From Tautonia rosea (GTDB lineage: Bacteria; Planctomycetota; Planctomycetia; Isosphaerales; Isosphaeraceae): a stretch of 64,000 nucleotides of DNA. The notes under the pieces were generated by a model. That model saw only the letters and a list, made by a program, of their open reading frames with translations, was not told the DNA's origin and searched no databases. Shown piece by piece: positions 46,328 through 54,127 of this stretch. Where the stretch lies: positions 248,001 through 312,000 of the forward strand of contig NZ_JABBYO010000005.1 in the NCBI RefSeq assembly GCF_012958305.1. The letters run 5' to 3'. Positions within the stretch are counted from its first letter, which is position 1; each line of letters opens with the position of its first letter. The position numbers were made by a program, and so were the translations under genes.

Positions 46328-46400
46328 TTGCACCGGTAGGAATCGAACCTACGACCTCCAGGTTATGAGCCTGGCGAGCTAACCGCTGCTCCACGGTGCA
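46328..46400 (-). tRNA. tRNA-Met(CAU), initiator-like, copy 1
   Basis: A complete cloverleaf on the minus strand, 73 nt including discriminator A73, with no encoded CCA. The acceptor stem is TGCACCG/CGGTGCA, the D stem GAGC/GCTC, the anticodon loop CTCATAA (anticodon CAU) and the T arm GTAGG-TTCGATT-CCTAC. A11:U24 in the D stem is a hallmark of bacterial initiator tRNA. The anticodon stem has A29:U41 then two G:C pairs, not the usual three G:C, and position 1:72 is a U:A pair. Sixty-two central bases are identical to the copy at 47375, and only acceptor pairs 4:69 and 5:68 differ, in a compensated way. Confidence 0.93.
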
Positions 46401-46535
46401 AGGATGATCCTATCAGAATCGCTTCGAATTGCAAGGCGCCGACACCGATCCCTGGGAAATCATCCTGGATCCCAGTCAGTCTGCATCCTTCGATCGCGAG
46501 GAATCCTGTTTCAGCAGGATCCCAACCACAACGAG

Positions 46536-47213
46536 TTACCCTGGTTTCTGAAGAAGGACCACGTCCGGGCCACTGATCTCGAGCGTCGCTGACCAGTGTC
46601 GGGCCAGCCAGACAAACGTCCGATCGCAAAAAAAGATCACATGCGTGGGATCATCCTTGTAATGCCATGTCAGAAAAGCCTGCAGGTCCCAGACCCTCTT
46701 CGTCATGATCCCCAGCCAACCCCCCGGCTTCAGAACACTCCAGATACGTTCGAGGTCCGCGAGCGGAGACTTCAGATGCTCAACGACCTCGCTCGCGGTC
46801 ACAAAGTCATAGTGCTGCTGCCAAACCCGATTGTCTGGAGCATAAATCGGATCGTAATTCCGGGTCGGAAATCCGGACTCGGTGAACATCACCGCGAGTG
46901 TTGGGCCGGGACCACTCCCGAAATCAAGCCCCAAAGACCCAGGTGCGAGCCGATGCAGTAGTGGAACCGATAGCCGGCTCAGGAAGCGCCGGTAACCTGC
47001 ATCTCCCGGGTCATTCTGATGAAGATCGTAATACGCTTTTTCTTCATCGGCGGAGAGAAACGCCTCGGGTGGGACATGCACCAGTCCGCACAGATCGCAT
47101 TGAAAATAGTCTCGGACCCGATCCCGATGGAAGAATCCTGATCGTTCCTCACCGCACAGCGGACAAGCTCGATCGTCTTGGGAATGACAAGGGATTCTCG
47201 ATTGATCGATCAT
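46536..47213 (-). CDS. class I SAM-dependent methyltransferase with N-terminal zinc ribbon
   Basis: A protein of 225 residues. Two CxxC pairs (CPLCGEE and CDLCGLVH) at the N-terminus suggest a small zinc ribbon. LGLDFGSGPGPTLAV is SAM motif I, DFVTASEVVEHLKSPLADL the post-motif acidic region, and LKPGGWLGIMT motif III. The frame runs upstream through the second tRNA gene, so the start must be downstream of it, and ATG 47213 directly precedes the zinc ribbon. The gene is flanked on both sides by nearly identical tRNA-Met genes. The methyl acceptor is unknown, a small molecule or glycan being more likely than RNA. Confidence 0.83.
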   Translation of the reverse strand: MIDQSRIPCHSQDDRACPLCGEERSGFFHRDRVRDYFQCDLCGLVHVPPEAFLSADEEKAYYDLHQNDPGDAGYRRFLSRLSVPLLHRLAPGSLGLDFGSGPGPTLAVMFTESGFPTRNYDPIYAPDNRVWQQHYDFVTASEVVEHLKSPLADLERIWSVLKPGGWLGIMTKRVWDLQAFLTWHYKDDPTHVIFFCDRTFVWLARHWSATLEISGPDVVLLQKPG

Positions 47214-47304
47214 GGATCGATGAGGTGATCGGATACCCTGATTCCATGCTACCTCTACATCGAGGCAAGATTTTCGAGACCAGGGTCCAGATTGAACCTG
47301 AAGT

Positions 47305-47334
47305 AAAAATCGCCAACCCCAAAGGATTGGCGAT
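47305..47334 (-). terminator. rho-independent terminator of the second tRNA-Met gene
   Basis: On the minus strand ATCGCCAATCC-TTTG-GGGTTGGCGAT forms an 11-bp stem (one G:U) with a four-base loop, directly followed by a run of T. It lies about 40 nt after the tRNA 3' end, and is the clearest intrinsic terminator in the window. Confidence 0.8.
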
Positions 47335-47374
47335 GGTGAGTGCACAACACGCAAATTCACAAACGAGGTTGAAG

Positions 47375-47447
47375 TTGCGGCGGTAGGAATCGAACCTACG
47401 ACCTCCAGGTTATGAGCCTGGCGAGCTAACCGCTGCTCCACGCCGCA
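47375..47447 (-). tRNA. tRNA-Met(CAU), initiator-like, copy 2
   Basis: A complete cloverleaf, 73 nt, acceptor stem TGCGGCG/CGCCGCA, all other parts identical to the copy at 46328 (D stem with A11:U24, anticodon loop CTCATAA, T arm GTAGG/CCTAC, discriminator A). CCA is not encoded. The A11:U24 pair argues for an initiator tRNA, while the A29:U41 pair departs from the three G:C pairs of most bacterial initiators. A strong terminator follows at 47305-47334, so this gene is a separate transcription unit just upstream of the methyltransferase. Confidence 0.94.
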
Positions 47448-47569
47448 CTTTGATTGTAACAGAACCGGTTCGGGAGTCAAACCCATCGTATCGAATCGAC
47501 GCTCGAACCCGGTCTTGCGGCGTTACCGAATGGCCGTATTGGATTGCTCAATGCGGAAGATGTTGGCCC

Positions 47570-48961
47570 TTAATTGTTCCGACCAATCGGCATGGATCGC
47601 GACGATTTCGGAGCATGAGGCGGCTTGACGACGCGTGTTGCAGCCTCCACTCGATCGTCCGCTCGCTGGGCTTCTCGGGTCTCGTATCTCAAGACTAAGG
47701 CCGTCCCGAGGTACAATACGACACCAGACCAGAAGAACATTCCGTAGAACAACGCGAGCTTATGTCCGGTTCCGTTGGCAAAGAGGCCTCCCACCTCACT
47801 CGACGTCGTGAGCATGAGGAGGGAAGAGAGGGCGAGGCAACCCCCTACGAGAAGTCTCATGCGTCGGGGAAGTGGGTAAGCCCACAGGCGAAAGATCAAA
47901 TACGTGTAGGGTAACAGTACCGTCACGTAATGATGTTTCCAGCTTCGCTCGGAAACAATTAGCATCGTCAAGACCACCAGACTGAACTCGCCCAGAAATT
48001 GGACGTTGTCTCGTCGGGTCGTGTCTGTACGACAAAGCATCGCCAGCAAACCAATCATGCCGATCGAGAGCGCCTTGATGCCGTAGACCACCAGATCCGG
48101 ATTAAGTGACACGAAGTTCAGGCCCGAATACAGCGGAACGTACCTCCCGTCTCCCGTGGCCTCCTGCTCGGTGAAATACCGCATCAGCACACCAGCCATC
48201 GACTGGTTAATTTCGTGGTCACCCACCTCGTGATTAACAACAAAGGGACGTAACATGCGGTGCCACCACATTTGCAGACATTCGCCGTTGAACTCGGGTC
48301 CGAGAATCATGCTCGGCACAATCAAGAGGAACAGGCCAAGTCCAAGAAATGTGGCTCCCACCAAACGCCACGATCGTTTGTACAGGAAATAAGGCACGAA
48401 CAGCGCCGGCGTGACCTTGTAGGCGATCGAAAGGGCCAAGGACAGCCCCGCAAGCACGTCATAACCCTTCCGCCACGCATAAAGCGTTGAAACGATCAGG
48501 AAGAGGATCACCAGATTGTTGTTCCCATGATGCAGATCGCTGAGAATCGGCCGGAAACTCAGCAAAATGATCAGGAACAAGGCCCATCCCGGCACTCGTC
48601 GCGGGTCATCTTTGGTCCGGGCCAACCTCAAACAAAAGACGACCGAAAGGACCGTCAGCCCTGCCTTGAGGTAATACCAGACCATCGAGGCCGCGAGCGG
48701 GTCCATGCTCGTCAGGGGATACAGCGTCAGGGGAAAGATCGGAGGATTTGGGAACATATACTTGTCCCAAATGTTCACTCCGTCTTGTAACTGTTCCACC
48801 TGATGCAGCCATCGAATGATGGCGCTCCGCTCCTCGGCCGCTTTCAGAGAATAGATCCCCGAAGCAACCAGAAATGTCACGGCCAGCGCAATCCAGACGA
48901 CGGACCGAATCTTTCGAGAGGAGTCGGGAAGGGTTACACCCGATGTTGGCTCGGCCGGCAC
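47570..48961 (-). CDS. glycosyltransferase family 87 (DUF2029) membrane protein
   Basis: A polytopic protein of 463 residues with about ten hydrophobic segments. GVNIWDKYMFPNPPIFPLTLYPL in the first periplasmic loop and SDLHHGNNNLVILFLIV are typical of the GT87 family of polyprenyl-phosphomannose-dependent mannosyltransferases, as are the later AYKVTPALFVPYFLYKR and NQSMAGVLMRYF. It would act on the periplasmic face of the cytoplasmic membrane. GTG start. It follows the larger membrane protein at 49042 by 80 bp on the same strand, so they are probably co-transcribed. The acceptor is unknown. Confidence 0.82.
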   Translation of the reverse strand: MPAEPTSGVTLPDSSRKIRSVVWIALAVTFLVASGIYSLKAAEERSAIIRWLHQVEQLQDGVNIWDKYMFPNPPIFPLTLYPLTSMDPLAASMVWYYLKAGLTVLSVVFCLRLARTKDDPRRVPGWALFLIILLSFRPILSDLHHGNNNLVILFLIVSTLYAWRKGYDVLAGLSLALSIAYKVTPALFVPYFLYKRSWRLVGATFLGLGLFLLIVPSMILGPEFNGECLQMWWHRMLRPFVVNHEVGDHEINQSMAGVLMRYFTEQEATGDGRYVPLYSGLNFVSLNPDLVVYGIKALSIGMIGLLAMLCRTDTTRRDNVQFLGEFSLVVLTMLIVSERSWKHHYVTVLLPYTYLIFRLWAYPLPRRMRLLVGGCLALSSLLMLTTSSEVGGLFANGTGHKLALFYGMFFWSGVVLYLGTALVLRYETREAQRADDRVEAATRVVKPPHAPKSSRSMPIGRNN

Positions 48962-49041
48962 GGCAGACTCCTTCCTTGGAGGGAAGCTCGGGCGTTAAGC
49001 GGCCCGATCCGTCGGGCGTCGAACATTCCGGTGGCCCGCGA

Positions 49042-51141
49042 TCAAGGCAGCGCATCCATTTCGATGGTTAGCGCGCCATCAGGTCGAATCACACCGATGA
49101 ATGGCACGGGATCGCCCGGCTCCTCGACTTCGCGTAGCAACCCCGGAGGATCACTCCGGAGCCCTGGGACGGAGTGATACCGCAGCACGATCATCCCGTC
49201 AACGTCAACGGCGACCGGCTCAACCTCGAGCCTTCCGGCCTCGGCCATCACCCGAGCCTCTCCTCGAATGGCGTCTCCCTCAAACCCCCGGACTTTCGCA
49301 ACCAGCCAGGTTCCCAGATCCGCCACAATCTCGATGAGGTCCGGATTGGAACGGCAGAATTCCTGCGAGGCTGCCGACCAGCACACCATTCCCTTCGGAC
49401 CATAGAGACGGCTGAATCGTTCGAACTCCTCCCGTCCCCATGTCTCCAGCCCGCACAGTTTGCCCATGCCGAACTGGGTGAAGTTCTCCCGAACCGGCAC
49501 GTTGAGAAATGGACCACCGATGACCTCAACGCGAGCCAGGGTTGGTAGCAAGCCCCCGTAGCGATGTCCACCGAAGGGATCGGTCAAATCGCCACGTTGT
49601 TCTCCCCCTTCTTCGTAGTAGATGCGATCCCCTGGTTCGAAATGCGTTTGCACCTGATCCAGGAGCCAGGTCAGCTCAGGCGTGGGACGACTCGAAAGAA
49701 ACGGTACTTTTCCCGTCGGTCCAAACCAACGAACACGCGGAAGCTCTCCCGCCTGCCAGACCACTTCCGGAACCGGTTCTCTCCCTGTTCGGTATCCGAT
49801 CGTTTGGATCATTGAAGGAAGAAAAATCCGAATCGACACCAGGACCATCGCCCCCACGAACCAACGATCGAATCGTAGAGACGTTCGACTCAATTGTCGG
49901 CGAAGCGCGGACCATCCCAGACCACTCGCAACCGCAGCGGCCGAGTACACCGCGTAGGTGTTCCGTCCTGGCTGGAGGAAGTTGATCGCGGGAAACCAGC
50001 CGGCGAAATATCCCCAGAACAAGCCCGAGGCAAGAAAGAACCCAATCCCCGTCGCCTGCAACGGGCATCGTCTCTTCAGGGCCACCAGGCCCAACATGGC
50101 CCCACCCAGGAGGATGATCTGAATCGGAGGCTGAGCAGGCACGTCCAGCCCGAAGACCTGAGCAATCCGACTGAACACCGGCTCCGGATGCGAAAAAAAG
50201 TCCGCTCCATCCGGATCCCGAGTCCCCCGCAGAACAATCCCCGGCAACCACCAGAACGCATTGATCGCCAGCACCGCCAGTGGAATCAAGAGCAGTCCCA
50301 GATGCCTCCCGATCGGAAATCGTTCTCCCGACCGTCGTTTCAGCAAGATGGCCACGAGATAGGCCGCCAGAATCGCCGGCCCAACCGTCTGCGCTGCCAG
50401 CGGGTGCACGAAAATCAGGAGTCCCGATCCGAGGGTCGCAAGCACCCAGCGAACAAATCCTCCCCCTTGAAGAAACCGGACGAGCAGCGCGAGGACCACC
50501 AAACCCAGCGGAATCACCAGGAGAAACGCCAGCATGCCGAAGCCGGCATACTCCAGGGGAAAATCAGTCCAAAGGTAGACAAGAAAGGCTAGGGTGCCAG
50601 AGAAGACCGCACCAAAATCACCTCCAACGAGGCGAATGGTCGCGGCGATGAGCCAGGGAAGGATTCCCATGATCCCCAGCACCAGCAATTTGTAGGTCCT
50701 TGCGGGTCTATCGCGTCCGAAGGCGGCGATGACCACGTCGATCATGGTTCCGGAAGGGTCCGACACAATGCTTTTGGCATACCCGGCCATGAAGTACGGA
50801 TCGTAGCCGGCCGTCGTTCCGTTCTGAACGAGGAACGACCTGGTCACGAGTGCATTGTGGTAATGCATGGGGTGGTCATGCCACGCCAGAGGCCATCGGC
50901 TCGACACCTCTGACCATCCACCCAAACACGCCATACACAACAGCAAATGGGCGGCGAGCATCCCCAGGAACAGGACGAATCGAACAACAAGCCCCCATCG
51001 CGTTACCGCTCGGGAGTGATAGGCAGACACGGGATCGGCGTGAGCGGACGACCCGACCAGCGCGTCGTCCTCCGAGCCATCGAGAGCTTCCGGAGGTGAT
51101 CGATCATCAGCCGGGTGCTCGGCCAGAGGGTATCCATCCAT
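49042..51141 (-). CDS. large polytopic membrane protein, GT-C-like
   Basis: A protein of 699 residues with a hydrophilic, acidic N-terminus (about 50 residues), then 11 to 13 membrane segments up to about residue 465, and a soluble C-terminal domain with a mixed alpha/beta composition. The first loop (WHDHPMHYHNALVTRSFLVQ, then GYDPYFMAGY) has the placement and aromatic/acidic content of GT-C glycosyltransferases, but I cannot assign a named family. It precedes the GT87 gene on the same strand, so a joint role in building a lipid-linked or cell-wall glycan is plausible. Confidence 0.72.
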   Translation of the reverse strand: MDGYPLAEHPADDRSPPEALDGSEDDALVGSSAHADPVSAYHSRAVTRWGLVVRFVLFLGMLAAHLLLCMACLGGWSEVSSRWPLAWHDHPMHYHNALVTRSFLVQNGTTAGYDPYFMAGYAKSIVSDPSGTMIDVVIAAFGRDRPARTYKLLVLGIMGILPWLIAATIRLVGGDFGAVFSGTLAFLVYLWTDFPLEYAGFGMLAFLLVIPLGLVVLALLVRFLQGGGFVRWVLATLGSGLLIFVHPLAAQTVGPAILAAYLVAILLKRRSGERFPIGRHLGLLLIPLAVLAINAFWWLPGIVLRGTRDPDGADFFSHPEPVFSRIAQVFGLDVPAQPPIQIILLGGAMLGLVALKRRCPLQATGIGFFLASGLFWGYFAGWFPAINFLQPGRNTYAVYSAAAVASGLGWSALRRQLSRTSLRFDRWFVGAMVLVSIRIFLPSMIQTIGYRTGREPVPEVVWQAGELPRVRWFGPTGKVPFLSSRPTPELTWLLDQVQTHFEPGDRIYYEEGGEQRGDLTDPFGGHRYGGLLPTLARVEVIGGPFLNVPVRENFTQFGMGKLCGLETWGREEFERFSRLYGPKGMVCWSAASQEFCRSNPDLIEIVADLGTWLVAKVRGFEGDAIRGEARVMAEAGRLEVEPVAVDVDGMIVLRYHSVPGLRSDPPGLLREVEEPGDPVPFIGVIRPDGALTIEMDALP

Positions 51142-51212
51142 CGCGAGAGTCTTCAGAGGCGATCGATCGTCGAGGGATTGGACGAGCGAGTGAGCGAGTC
51201 GTTGTCATCCAA

Positions 51213-51552
51213 TGCGGCCCGCAGGATTCGAACCTGCAACCAAGGGATTCGAGGGCCCCCGCGTTTCCACGGGGCTCGGACTATCTCATCCTCCCTCCAA
51301 CCGAGTCATGCCGAAGGGAGGCCGGGCGCTCATCGGCGGGGATTATTGTTGGGACTCACCCCGCTAGTCTCTGAACCGTCCTGGCCACCAGTGCCCGACC
51401 AGGCTTGGCTGCGGATTACCCTGCCGTCACGAATCATTTCGCGAACTCACGGTTTAGGCTTCCCGCAATTCACCCGGTTCGCAGCCGAAAGTTGCCTTCC
51501 GGTGCCACCATTGATTGATGAGTCCCCTGCTCTGCCGTTGAGCTAGGGCCGC
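51213..51552 (-). tRNA. tRNA-Ile(CAU) interrupted by a group I intron
   Basis: Two exons on the minus strand: 51518-51552 (35 nt) and 51213-51249 (37 nt). Joined, they give a perfect 72-nt cloverleaf: acceptor GCGGCCC/GGGCCGC, D stem GCTC/GAGC, anticodon stem GGGGA/TCCCT around loop CTCATAA, T arm GCAGG-TTCGAAT-CCTGC and discriminator A, without encoded CCA. The anticodon arm and TTGGTT variable loop resemble the lysidine-modified tRNA-Ile2(CAU) of other bacteria more than tRNA-Met, and C11:G24 excludes an initiator. The intron lies directly after the CAU anticodon, the site used by the group I introns of tRNA-Ile(CAU) in Azoarcus. Standard bacterial tRNA searches would probably miss it. Confidence 0.88.
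51250..51517 (-). ncRNA. group I intron (IC3-like) in the anticodon loop
   Basis: The 268-nt insert has all four conserved group I core elements in order on the minus strand: P (AATTGCGGGA, 51461-51470), Q (AATCCGCAGCC, 51407-51417), R (GTTCAGAGACTA, 51365-51376) and S (AGATAGTCC, 51278-51286). R and S pair as P7, and P and Q give P4. The 5' splice site follows the U of the CAU anticodon and can pair with a GUGG guide segment as a U-G wobble. The 3' end is G (51250), just after a stem with a GAAA loop (P9). There is no reading frame for a homing endonuclease. Self-splicing is predicted. Confidence 0.88.
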
Positions 51553-51575
51553 GTAAGAACACCCATCATGGCACC

Positions 51576-51607
51576 GGGCCGGATCACTTTGCAAGGTGAT
51601 TCGGCCC
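51576..51607. other. stable hairpin upstream of the intron-containing tRNA
   Basis: GGGCCG and CGGCCC close a stem that continues as ATCAC/GTGAT after one mismatch, with an 8-nt loop. It lies 24 bp before the tRNA 5' end. It could be a terminator of the desaturase transcript or part of the tRNA promoter region. No T-run follows. Confidence 0.45.
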
Positions 51608-51658
51608 GAAGCATCTCGGTTCGGTGAGAAACCCATCACTCTCGTGACACGGAGGGGA

Positions 51659-51685
51659 CGACCCAGGGATGAATGACCTGGGTCG
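51659..51685 (-). terminator. terminator-like hairpin after the desaturase gene
   Basis: CGACCCAGG and CCTGGGTCG form a perfect 9-bp stem with a 9-nt loop, 27 nt after the desaturase stop codon. No T-run follows, so it may work with Rho or only protect the RNA end. Confidence 0.5.
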
Positions 51686-51712
51686 AGTGCATGCTCAATC
51701 GTGACGCACCGA

Positions 51713-52660
51713 TTACTTGGCGACACCCACCGCAGGCTGCGGCTGAGCTGCATGCGGACGCATCGAACTCGTCTCCTCTGAGGAGACGGTCCCAGTGATA
51801 GGGGAAACCGCCGGCTTGACCTTCGCCAGCTTGATCGAGTGAGCCATGCCGAACCACGACATCACCTTGACCGCGATGTAGGTCATATCAATCTCCCACC
51901 AGCGAAGACCGTGCCGAGCCGAGGTCTGAAACGCATGGTGGTTGTTGTGCCAGCCTTCGCCGTAGGTCAACAATGCGACCCACCAGAGATTCGTCGACGA
52001 ATCCCTCGTCTCGTGCGATCGATAGCCCCAGACGTGCGTGGCCGAGTTAACCAGCCAGGTTGTGTGCAGGACCAGAACCGATCGGACGAAGAAGCCCCAG
52101 ACAAGGTACGGCATCCCACCGACGACGTAAAGCAGCACCGCCAGACCGATCGGGAAAATCAGGTGCCAGCGATCGAGCCAAACGTGAACCGGGTCGCGGA
52201 TCAGGTCTGGAGCCCATCGGGCGTGATAGGCAGGAGTATGCTCCGACGTAATATCCGGTGTCATCCACCAGAACATGTGGGCCCAGCCGAAGCCCCCATG
52301 CAGGGGACTATGCACATCGTGTTCGTCGTCTGAGTGTGCGTGGTGCTTCCGGTGGTCGGCTACCCAGTGAATCGCCCCTCCCTCAGAGGCGGTGCAGCCG
52401 ATCGCTGTCATCACGTATTCGAGCCATTTCGGACGGACCGCGAAGCTTCGGTGTGTCAGAAGCCGGTGGTACGTCATGCAAATCCCGATGCCACCGGAGA
52501 GCCAGTGCAAGAAGATGCAGACCGCAACCGCCTTCCAGCTGAAAAATTGGGGGAAAAACGCCAGCAACGCCCCCACATGCAACCCGGCGATCCAGATCAG
52601 GGGGGGCCAGGCGATCTTCGTCGCCCGGGACTTGGGCTGTGCCAAGGTCTCCATCGTCAT
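51713..52660 (-). CDS. acyl-CoA/acyl-lipid fatty acid desaturase
   Basis: A membrane di-iron desaturase of 315 residues, close to the delta-9 type. The three histidine boxes are HRLLTH (65-70), HRKHH (103-107) and HNNHH (238-242), with four membrane segments between them and the usual TEGEGWHNNHH-like environment (TYGEGWHNNHHAF). It introduces a double bond into a fatty acyl chain using oxygen and an electron donor, adjusting membrane fluidity. The ATG at 52660 has AAAGGAA 7 nt upstream. A 24-codon upstream extension without hydrophobic character is discarded. No electron-donor gene is adjacent. Confidence 0.92.
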   Translation of the reverse strand: MTMETLAQPKSRATKIAWPPLIWIAGLHVGALLAFFPQFFSWKAVAVCIFLHWLSGGIGICMTYHRLLTHRSFAVRPKWLEYVMTAIGCTASEGGAIHWVADHRKHHAHSDDEHDVHSPLHGGFGWAHMFWWMTPDITSEHTPAYHARWAPDLIRDPVHVWLDRWHLIFPIGLAVLLYVVGGMPYLVWGFFVRSVLVLHTTWLVNSATHVWGYRSHETRDSSTNLWWVALLTYGEGWHNNHHAFQTSARHGLRWWEIDMTYIAVKVMSWFGMAHSIKLAKVKPAVSPITGTVSSEETSSMRPHAAQPQPAVGVAK

Positions 52661-52900
52661 GAGGTTCCTTTGACTGCCGTTTCGGGGTCGTGGAGGGTCG
52701 GCTGCACTCGCTAAGCCGCGATGACTGAGCAACCTGGATCGAGCCCGGGGGCGGGAAACTTACGGAGATTCGGGGAAGGTACCGTCCCAAAGAGAGGACA
52801 GCAAGCGCCCAGAGTCTCGCTTCGAAAGAGAAATTTCTGAAGCAAGACCGGGTGAACCGGCCCCATCGCCGGCCAATTCAAGCAATATCCTGTCGAATCC

Positions 52901-54127
52901 TCAACTCGGAGTATAGAGCAGATTCGAAATCCTGCGCTCTAGAAATTCCTGAACCTCCTTCCCCCAACGCTCTTTGATTCCCCCGAGCCAGGCGCGTACG
53001 TCAAGGTTCCGGGACTGAGTCTCTTCCTCGATTCGAAGCCGTTCCTCCGACGAACCGAACAGCAGATCGATCGCGATTGGTGCGTCGATGAACTCGTACG
53101 GCTCCGTCCGCCAAGCGAACCGTTCAGGCTCCGCTCGAACAGCGAGAAGCAGCATCAGGACGTACGTGTCCAGCGCCGAAAACACCTCCGGATTCACCAC
53201 ATGGGGCTGGACACCGAAGCAAGTTCTCTCGGAGTGTTTGTGGAAGACCGGCCGGAAGACATTCGGGCGCAACAGGGCACCGGGTTGCGCTCCGAGTTCT
53301 TCGACCATCCCATACGAGGATCCCTCAAGCCAGGGGGCTCCCCAGTTCTCAAAGGGTCGAGTCGTGCCCCGCCCTTCCGAAAGATTCGTGCCTTCGATCA
53401 GGCAGCCTCCCGGATACACCACCACCGTCTCAAAGGTAGGCATGTTCGGCGAAGGCGGGACCCAGCACAGGCCCGTCTCAGGCCAGAGCATCTCCCGAGT
53501 CCACCCTGAACAGGTCAGAATCTCAAGGTCCAGCTCCAGTTGCCGTTCCGACTGAAAAAGACGGGCCAACTCCCCCACCGTCATCCCGTGCCGAATCGGG
53601 AGCGGGTAGGCACCGACAAAACTCTCATAGCCCTCCTGGATGGATGGTCCTTCCACCACCACCCCTCCCAACGGGTTCGGTCGATCAAGGACCAGAAAGG
53701 AGCATCCCGCGGCAGAGGCCGTCTCCATGGCATAGAACATCGTCGCGGCAAATGTATAGTACCGAGCGCCCACGTCTTGTAGATCGAAGATCAGGCAATC
53801 CAATCCCTCAAGATCCTCGACACGAGGTTTGAGTGTGTCTGGAGTGGCTCCGTAGAGACTCACGATCGGCAGCCCGGTCCGGGAATCCGTCCCGGACCCG
53901 ACCCCCTCCATGTCTTGAACCTCTCCTCGGAGTCCATGCTCCGGTCCGAAGAGGCGGACAAGCTCTAAGCCCGAGGCCCCGTGGAGAAGGTCGATTCCGT
54001 GCCGGAGCCGACGATCCACCGTACTTTGATTCGCAATCAGCCCCACCTTCCGACCCTTTAATCGGGCAAAGCCTTCCGAGACCAGGCGGTCGAGACCCGT
54101 TGCCACCCGAGGTTCGTTGCCGATCAT
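52901..54127 (-). CDS. namZ: NamZ-like exo-beta-N-acetylmuramidase (DUF1343)
   Basis: A DUF1343 protein of 408 residues, the family to which the exo-lytic N-acetylmuramidase NamZ (GH171) belongs, which releases MurNAc from peptidoglycan fragments. Visible are GRKVGLIANQSTVDRR, LFGPEHGLRG, DLQDVGARYYTFAATMFYAM, LDRPNPLGG and NLSEGRGTTRPFENWGAPW. No signal peptide is seen, in contrast to the secreted Bacillus enzyme, so a cytoplasmic location is suggested. The start overlaps the kinase stop by 4 bp (ATGA), and with MurQ it makes a three-gene amino-sugar salvage operon. Confidence 0.9.
   Translation of the reverse strand: MIGNEPRVATGLDRLVSEGFARLKGRKVGLIANQSTVDRRLRHGIDLLHGASGLELVRLFGPEHGLRGEVQDMEGVGSGTDSRTGLPIVSLYGATPDTLKPRVEDLEGLDCLIFDLQDVGARYYTFAATMFYAMETASAAGCSFLVLDRPNPLGGVVVEGPSIQEGYESFVGAYPLPIRHGMTVGELARLFQSERQLELDLEILTCSGWTREMLWPETGLCWVPPSPNMPTFETVVVYPGGCLIEGTNLSEGRGTTRPFENWGAPWLEGSSYGMVEELGAQPGALLRPNVFRPVFHKHSERTCFGVQPHVVNPEVFSALDTYVLMLLLAVRAEPERFAWRTEPYEFIDAPIAIDLLFGSSEERLRIEEETQSRNLDVRAWLGGIKERWGKEVQEFLERRISNLLYTPS

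Noticed and set aside
46328-47447. Mobile element bounded by tRNA direct repeats
   Set aside because: The tRNA repeats have compensated acceptor differences and are both functional-looking, and no integrase or recombinase is present, so a tRNA duplication is simpler. The question is kept as a finding only.
51250-51517. Homing endonuclease in the tRNA intron
   Set aside because: The 268-nt insert has no long open frame and its length is taken up by the ribozyme core.
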